From assembly GCA_946406115.1 (NCBI GenBank), contig OX291543.1:26872815-26936814 (forward strand): a stretch of DNA of 64,000 nucleotides, read 5' to 3'. Positions 58,212 to 64,000 of this stretch are shown one piece after another. Position numbers and translations under genes: made by a program. The notes beneath the pieces are model-generated. The model ran no database searches and had not been told where the DNA came from. It was given only the letters and a program-made list of their open reading frames with translations. Every line of letters begins with the position of its first letter. Position 1 is the first letter of the stretch. Origin of the DNA: Apoda limacodes. Lineage: Eukaryota > Arthropoda > Insecta > Lepidoptera > Limacodidae.

Positions 58212-60445
58212 GAGAATATATATTTACTAGGGTGCCTATCAAAATTTGGCCGCCATTATTTTTAATTAAATTATTTTTAATTGATTTTTGGTATAAAATT
58301 TCGTTTATTTATTTTTTAAATAAAATAACGTCTACATCACGGTAATTAATATGAAGCCGCACCTCTTTGCAGCCAGGTGTAAACAGGTATGATTTCGATA
58401 AATTTATACGTTTATAACCTATTTTTATTAATTATATGTCAAATTAAAGCTAATTTTTTTCTATTAATTATCATATAAAGTTGCTTAATTAAATCTGGCC
58501 GCAAATAGGGGTTACTGGCTGTTAAAGATAATAAATATTTAAGGTAGAGTGAAAGAGAGTTAGCGCGTAACATCATTTGTCAGACGAGGACAGCGATTGC
58601 CGGCTGTGCGACGCTTTTAAGCCATTGCGCATGCGTCGAATGTAAGTGTTCTCAACTGAACATATGCAGCATTTTTATTCTAACATAAAAAACCACGCTG
58701 TTTTGGAGTTCGTAATAAACAACGTTTTATATTTACATTGTTATTTTATTTGTGCATCTAAAAATTATTATATTAATTAACGTAAAATAAAATTGATAAA
58801 GATGAAGTCGTGTTTTTGTGTAACGAAAAAAGCAATGTACTCGACTTTCATAATGTATCATTCCAAAAGTGCTCGCTAATGTTATTGTTTCGTCGTAAAA
58901 AAAAATATAAATATTATGTCACCTTTTAGTTACAATTGACTCTACCAATGATTTTGGATATCATTCAGAGTGTCTAAAAAAAATTGTGGTTCTGAAGCAA
59001 AAAGATAAACACCGCAAGATTTTTATTGTTTAACAAAATGTACGCTTCAAAACAAAATAATGAAAAATTTATGAAGAGAATTAAAGGTTTGGACTCGACG
59101 CACATTCCACCGTGCTGGAAATCTTTGAAACAAAAATTGTTGCGGACAATCTTTGTTAATTCGATGTGGTTAAATGCCACTGAACCAGACTGCATCAAAT
59201 TCAGCCCAGAAAATAATGGTTGGCTGGTACTAGATGGTTTTTTAAAACCAACATGGTTCCTGGGAGACTCAACTCCAACGGAAGTTAATAGTGTGCTATG
59301 TGAATCCACGAACAAAGCTTCCGAAAACGACGATTCTGATATTTGTAGCGATGAAAGTGATAGCTCCGATGATAGTACAACTGAAAGCTCCGATGATTCA
59401 GATTTTTAAATAAGAGTTACGGAAATATAAGAATTATAAGATAATTTTTTTAATTTTTTAATTTGCTGAAATGTTTAATTAATATGTAACAGACAATTAA
59501 ATACTTGAATAAAATCTAATAAAATTTTTAAATAATACTTTCGCAATAAAATTTTCTTTTACTTAAGTCACCTTGGTTTTATTTTTTTATTTTTTAAATT
59601 AATATTAAATATCGACGTTCTAATTAGCAAATTGTCTAACTCCATGTTAGAGAATCTTTAATTTGTACGAAAAAAAGAATTTCTTCAAAATTTATTATCA
59701 TTTTAAAAAACCATTTAATATCATTAATATCTAATAGAGATATAATATTTAAGTTTGAATCATTCAAATAATTTGTAATTGGATTATTGCTTCATAAAAA
59801 TGTTAAAAAAATCACCCTCTAAAAAATAAGAGACAAATTGCTAATTAGACCGTCGACATATCAAATCAATATTCATTTTTGTTGCAATTTTTAAATTTGT
59901 CATTTTCAAAAAAATTACATATTTTTTGGAGTATTTATTATAAGTCGCCTCTATTACTCCTCGGTGATGGGAACACTAACGTTCGACGCATGCGCAATGG
60001 CTTAAAAGCGTCGCACAGCCGGCAATCGCTGTCCTCGTCTGACAAATGATGTTACGCGCTAACTCTCTTTCACTATACCTTAAATATTTATTATCTTTAA
60101 CAGCCAGTAACCCTTATTTGCGGCCAGATTTAATTAAGCAACTTTATATGATAATTAATAGAAAAAAATTAGCTTTAATTTGACATATAATTAATAAAAA
60201 TAGGTTATAAACGTATAAATTTATCGAAATCATACCTGTTTACACCTGGCTGCAAAGAGGTGCGGCCAGGTGCGCAACGGCAACCGTGATTTTTTAGAAT
60301 CTTCATATTAATTACCGTGATGTAGACGTTATTTTATTTAAAAAATAAATAAACGAAATTTTATACCAAAAATCAATTAAAAATAATTTAATTAAAAATA
60401 ATGGTGGCCAAATTTTGATAGGCACCCTAGTAAATATATATTCTC
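58212..60445. mobile_element. TTAA-flanked element with ~440-480 bp inverted repeats
   Basis: 2.23 kb bounded by TTAA on both sides (58208-58211, 60446-60449), the target choice of piggyBac and Kolobok transposons. The left arm (58212-58653) begins GAGAATATATATTTACTAGG and is matched by the inverted right arm (59969-60445) almost throughout: GGGTGCCTATCAAAATTTGG, AATCTGGCCGCAAAT, GTCAGACGAGGACAGCGATT and GCGCATGCGTCGAA all have partners. The right arm has about 35 extra bases (60267-60301). The 1.3-kb centre contains one short plus-strand ORF (59038-59409). No transposase core is present, so it is an internally deleted or non-autonomous copy. The superfamily is not settled. Confidence 0.85.
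59038..59409 (+). CDS. Small acidic-tailed ORF inside the TTAA element
   Basis: 123 codons from the ATG at 59038. The frame is also open to a TTG at 59026, with a stop at 58993. The first half is basic with regularly placed tryptophans (THIPPCWKSLKQKLLRTIFV, MWLNA, NNGWLVLDGFLKPTWF). The last 30 residues are nearly all Ser, Asp and Glu. The impression is the C-terminal end of a longer transposon protein with an acidic tail, left after internal deletion, but I cannot name the family. Poly(A)-like AATAAA motifs follow at about 59508 and 59546. Confidence 0.5.
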   Translation: MYASKQNNEKFMKRIKGLDSTHIPPCWKSLKQKLLRTIFVNSMWLNATEPDCIKFSPENNGWLVLDGFLKPTWFLGDSTPTEVNSVLCESTNKASENDDSDICSDESDSSDDSTTESSDDSDF

Positions 60446-60822
60446 TTAATTATCTTAGCATTTATCATAGGCATATACAGTGGTTTTTTTGTGGTTTAAC
60501 CTCCACTCTCCCCAAAATAAATTTGACAAACCCTGCCCATCTCTACAGTAACCCCAGAGAGGACATTATCATACTTATGCTGAAAATCCTACCAGCAACA
60601 TACTTAAGAAAGGTAGGAGTATCCTTAGTAAATGCTTGTAGCATTCCTATTAACCATAAAGAAAAATTTTTTAAATTTTTAATAAAACCTATATATGCCT
60701 ATATGGTAGTAGTTAAATTATAGGTTCTGGTCCAAATTATATCTTGATATAATAGCTCAAATTAATAATTCCTTAAAACACATCCTTTTGGATTAAGCAT
60801 AAATCACACAATCTTGATTAGG
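60446..60822. other. Downstream side of the THAP gene
   Basis: About 375 bp between the TTAA element and the THAP stop codon, expected to hold the THAP 3' untranslated region (minus strand). No clear AATAAA was seen. The plus-strand 102-aa frame 60415-60723 has no domain. Confidence 0.45.
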
Positions 60823-63589
60823 TTATCTAGATTCAACAGCTGTCAAAATTTCAATTTGTTCCTCCAGAGTGGCATGTTTTTCCTGCAGACTTTTGATAAT
60901 GTATTTAAAACTCTCATTAGTTTTCTCAAGTTCCTTTTTAGTGTTTCTAGTTTCTTCCAAGTTATTTTGTAAGACTTCAACGTGTTTCTTGTTCTTTTCT
61001 GACATTTCTATAAGTCTAGCATTTAAATGATATTGTTTCTTTAACATAATCCACAGTTTTGCTTCAAGAGGTGTTTCTGGTTTTACTGTCATATCTTCTG
61101 TTACAAAATCAGTCAGATTGCTGGGTTCTTTTAATTTGCTTATACCACTACTAATGTCAGCCATCAATTCTGCTTGAGTCATCTTATTTAACAATTTATC
61201 AAACTGCATTTTTGAAGACTGGGATATAGTACTCTGGAAAAATCAACAAAATACTTCAGAACAAATATTTACATGAAGTTTAAATTGTTGAAACTTCATA
61301 CTAAAATGCCAAAGTTTATGTAGCTTATGGAAGTACCTGCGATGTACATATTTTTTTTTTTTACATATATACCGCTATGATGGCAAAAAAAAATGGCGGT
61401 CCCTCTGATGGTAAGCAGTCACCGCAGCCTATGGTAGCTTGAAAAACCTGGGGCATAACTTGTTTGTTGCTGACCCTTCAAAAATTCCAATAACTTTTTC
61501 TAAAAGAACCCTAAACTGTAAAACCCCATACTGAAATTTCTCTGAAACCACACTGTATGTGACCATTTAGGTTCTAAGGTGTGAGGATGAATTCTGTGCC
61601 AATGGGGAGCTGTGCGATGGTTGACAGTACCCATAGGCATAATTTCAGACAATTCCTTAGAACACATCTCATTATACAAGCGGTAGAACACACACAAGGA
61701 AGCAAAGTCCCACCAGACTTAAGGGCTTGATATAGCTTGTGAGTTTAGGATTGTTGACGATTGTCACAAACTCAAACTCAAATCAAACTTTATTCAAGTA
61801 GGTTTCTAAGAACACTTGAATCGTCAATACAATATAGTATGGTTTCAGAGAACTTTCTCCCTAAAAAAAAAAAAAACAATGTAAACAATGTTAATTTCTG
61901 TCAAAAAGAGCTGGCAAGATATTCCATTTAAAGTAGTAATACAATACTTTGATAATTAGCTAAAGAGTATACAATATGTACTGAAACACTTATCAGGTAA
62001 TAAAAATAAGTTAGTAAGCTACTAAAAACAAAGTCAAACATGTCATTTTTTTTGTTTTTATGTAGCATAAGGAGCGCACCATGTCAAGTGTCAAATATCA
62101 TTAATCAATATAATCACAGCCCATCATTGAAACAAGTAAAAAGGGACAAGCTGGTATCTGGGTGCACCCACCTAGAGATGACAGCAGTAGTCAAATAAAT
62201 AAATAATTATTTTTGGACATTACACACAGTGCCATCTGGACCCAAAGTAAGCAAAGCTTGTGTTATGGATACCAGACAATAGATACAAAAATACTTATAT
62301 CATTTTTGTTTTGGTAAATACTTGTACATAAATACACCCAGATTAAAGACACAACCAATTCAAAAACACTAATTTATTTATTTTTTTTGTCATAAAAAGA
62401 CCCACACAAATATTTGTCCAGTGCGGGAATTAAATGCACAGCAGTCGGCCACACTACCAACTAGGCTGCAAGGGAGTTGCAGCACAAACTATTGACTAGC
62501 CAGCATTGTCAATGATTGCTTATATACTATATATTAATAAATAACAGTGACAGCTGGATAGCAGAATGTGTTAGCACAAGAGAAATAAACTAATATAATC
62601 ACTCTTGCATCTTTTATAGTCTCAGGATATTTATCATTTTTGTTGTGCCTTGAGATACTGTTCTGAGTCTGTTCATACAATGTTTGAGGACACAAGACCA
62701 TGATGATTTTTTTTTTAAAAAAGTAACACTCATACTGACTTACTTAATAAAATGGAGCGATGACATCATAGGTCTCATTTAACAAATAACAAACTAGAGC
62801 CACTATGATAGACATTTTCAACTTGAAACAAGTTACGGTTACATATAGAGTGCTGCTGGTTATACTCGCACAATAACTGGTCTTTAATATTACAAACTCA
62901 AATTAAAATTGAAACTTAATTGTCAAGTAGCTTTATTGTTGCTTAGCAACACCATCTATTGTCAAGCAGCTTTAGTGTTCCTGTGTCAGTAAAAATAATA
63001 GTATTACTACATGACAATAGATGTCAGGAAGAGTCATATTTTTTAGTTTATCGCTGCCTCAACACACTGATAAAACAAAGTTTTCTGAAAATGATATCTA
63101 GCTAGATCGATTTATTACCCTGGAAACCCCGTCCATACTAAATTTTATCAAAAGCGTTGGAGCCATTCCAGATATTCAGATTATATACATACAAGAATTG
63201 CTTGTTTAAAGGTATTAAATTAAAATAACTTACATTGACTGGAAATAAAGTAGGAACAGCATTCTCTTTGAGATTTCTCTTCTCATCAAAATATTTGTGC
63301 TCAAAATGCCTAGAGCATATTCTACTTTTAGACCAATCCAAAGATAGACAATGATGTTTTAAATGTGCTAGCCACTTGTTTCTTAGATCTGGGCTTTTCG
63401 GACATCTGTTAACACACAAGTTTATTAAAATATGTTAAGTATTAATATTACTAACTATAAACTTCATTCCAAACCTAACCATTCTACAAAGAGGAAGGTA
63501 TTGACTTACTGAAAAAGTGTAACTCCCGTGAGCTTGTTGAATTTCGATGTTTTACAACCTTCGACAGCGCAGTGAGTGCTGAGATACAT
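60823..63589 (-). CDS. THAP zinc-finger / coiled-coil protein
   Basis: Three minus-strand exons, 63589-63510, 63405-63234 and 61233-60823, join to 220 codons plus stop. Splice sites: donors GTAAGT (63509) and GTAAGT (63233), acceptors TTAACAG and TTTTCCAG. Residues 1-84 are a THAP domain, a C2CH zinc finger that binds specific DNA: Cys7, Cys12, Cys57, His60, the invariant-type Pro29 and Trp38, and AVPTLF near 76-81. Residues about 130-215 form a long charged coiled coil (LIEMSEKNKKHVEVLQNNLE, LQEKHATLEEQIEILTA), probably for dimerisation. Size and layout recall THAP1 (about 213 aa), but no HCF-1-binding (D/E)HxY motif is seen, so orthology is open. It probably acts as a nuclear transcription regulator. 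All residues needed for zinc binding are present and no disabling change was found. Confidence 0.87.
61395..62190 (-). pseudogene. LINE 3' fragment, copy D
   Basis: The family of 29395-31770: CTCTGATGGTAAGCAGTCAC (3' UTR), then on the minus strand MCVFYRLYNEMCSKELSEIM and LEPKWSHTVWFQRNF. The text resumes after the inserted element with CAGCCCATCATTGAAACAAG and GGGTGCACCCACCTAGAGAT. It is more diverged than copies A and B. It lies in the THAP intron in the same orientation as the gene. Confidence 0.75.
61768..62113 (-). mobile_element. Element with TTTGAGTTTGAG tail inserted in the LINE
   Basis: On the minus strand it ends TTTGATTTGAGTTTGAGTTT after CTTGAATAAAG and GACGATTCAAGTG, the same 3' end as the LINE in the errantivirus env. 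TCAC flanks it on both sides (61764-61767 and 62114-62117), a likely target duplication. About 345 bp, so 5'-truncated; no coding part remains. Confidence 0.75.
62193..62478 (-). mobile_element. tRNA-derived SINE, copy 3
   Basis: Inverted relative to copies 1 and 2. On the minus strand it starts AACTCCCTTGCAGCCTAGTT (62478) and ends GGACAAAAATAATTATT-like through TTATTTATTTATT (62193). The B box is mutated (ATTTAATTCCC). It has a short T-rich insertion around 62385. It abuts the LINE fragment in THAP intron 2. Confidence 0.85.
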
Positions 63590-64000
63590 GATGACTCAGC
63601 AAAAATGTAACTTAGTTCGAACAACACATTGGGTTTCAGTCAAAATATAGATCGCCGATTTTTATTCAAATTCATAGCGTCACAAATTATAAAGTATTAT
63701 CATAGATAAATAATCACTACGTTAAGGTATTATAATAAGTTTTTCACTTTTTTTGTTGTTTTCCTTCCTTCCTTCTTCGTTGTGGAGACTAGATTTCGCA
63801 TTATTGCATATCATTTCTCCAGAGTCATGTATCAATATAGTCCTGTGCTTATATCTAAGTTTGGCGAAGCGCCACATTCAAGTTTTATCGCGGCGTCGCG
63901 CGTCCACATTTTCGTGTCCCAAGCTAGGGCGGGAGATTTGGTGTGCATCCTTCGGAAATGGCGTGTCATGAGCTGCTTATTTCTTCACAATTCGCTATTC
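63590..64000. other. Upstream region of the THAP gene
   Basis: Presumed promoter side of the minus-strand THAP gene. The last 150 bases are GC-richer (TTTTATCGCGGCGTCGCGCG). No further exon was recognised up to the window edge. Confidence 0.4.

Larger units (their letters stand above)
61234..63233 (-). other. THAP gene intron 2, filled with repeats
   Basis: 2.0 kb. It contains a minus-strand LINE fragment (61395-62190), interrupted by another element (61768-62113), and a SINE (62193-62478). The rest, 62479-63233, shows nothing recognisable except a repeated ATTGTCAAG(T/C)AGCTTTA block at about 62920 and 62957. Confidence 0.75.

Noticed and set aside
60823..61209. A separate small coiled-coil gene starting at MQFDKL
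   Set aside because: A good acceptor (TTTTCCAG) just upstream joins it in frame to the THAP exons, which explains it better.
58212..63589. THAP gene as the transposase of the TTAA element
   Set aside because: The gene lies entirely outside the TTAA-bounded unit, and its product lacks a nuclease-like domain.

Overview
This window looks like nuclear DNA of an insect, most probably a lepidopteran (moth or butterfly). It is AT-rich, its genes have GT..AG introns, and it is packed with transposable elements. Several are of kinds I associate with Lepidoptera: Helitrons that start TCTATACTAATAT and end CTAG|T, a tRNA-derived SINE, LINEs whose 3' ends read TTTGACTTTGA or TTTGAGTTTGA, and a BEL/Pao gag. 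No bacterial operon, CRISPR array, rRNA gene or functional tRNA gene was seen. The lepidopteran assignment is inference from the repeat families.

Three host genes are well supported. (1) An intronless leucine-rich-repeat gene (LRRC74-like) at 18042-19691, + strand. (2) A complete three-exon PIF1-family DNA helicase at 52393-56522, + strand, with all main helicase motifs. (3) A three-exon THAP zinc-finger/coiled-coil gene at 60823-63589, - strand, whose second intron is full of nested repeats. A fourth locus is suggested by a lone THAP-type first exon at 46004-46083 with the same length (80 nt) and splice phase as exon 1 of gene (3), but no second exon was found.

The rest is repeats at different stages of decay. 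0.5-6.3 kb: hairpin elements, two small Helitrons and a dimeric tandem array. 8.6-16.8 kb: a mariner remnant, a BEL/Pao gag remnant lying between two inverted copies of another repeat, and an RNase H-bearing LINE broken by a SINE. 19.8-25.2 kb: inverted repeat pairs around LINE debris. 28.0-28.9 kb: a Helitron with a duplicated 5' part. 29.4-31.8 kb: a long degraded LINE with EN-RT organisation. 35.65-44.44 kb: an almost whole endogenous errantivirus (Ty3/gypsy with env), with two LTRs, a 4-bp ACGT target duplication and a tRNA-Ser-type primer site; its env is interrupted by a LINE. 48.1-51.8 kb: a pogo-type DNA transposon with clear inverted ends, TA duplication, a decayed transposase and a SINE inside. 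58.2-60.4 kb: a TTAA-flanked element with inverted repeats of about 440-480 bp around a small acidic-tailed ORF.

The host genes do not form a pathway. PIF1 acts in nuclear/mitochondrial DNA maintenance, the THAP protein is probably a DNA-binding regulator, and the LRR protein may be a scaffold. The main story is layered transposon insertion. The items most worth following up are the TTAA element, the higher-order tandem array, the orphan THAP exon and the env-disrupting LINE. All readings were made by eye, so boundaries of degraded elements are approximate.
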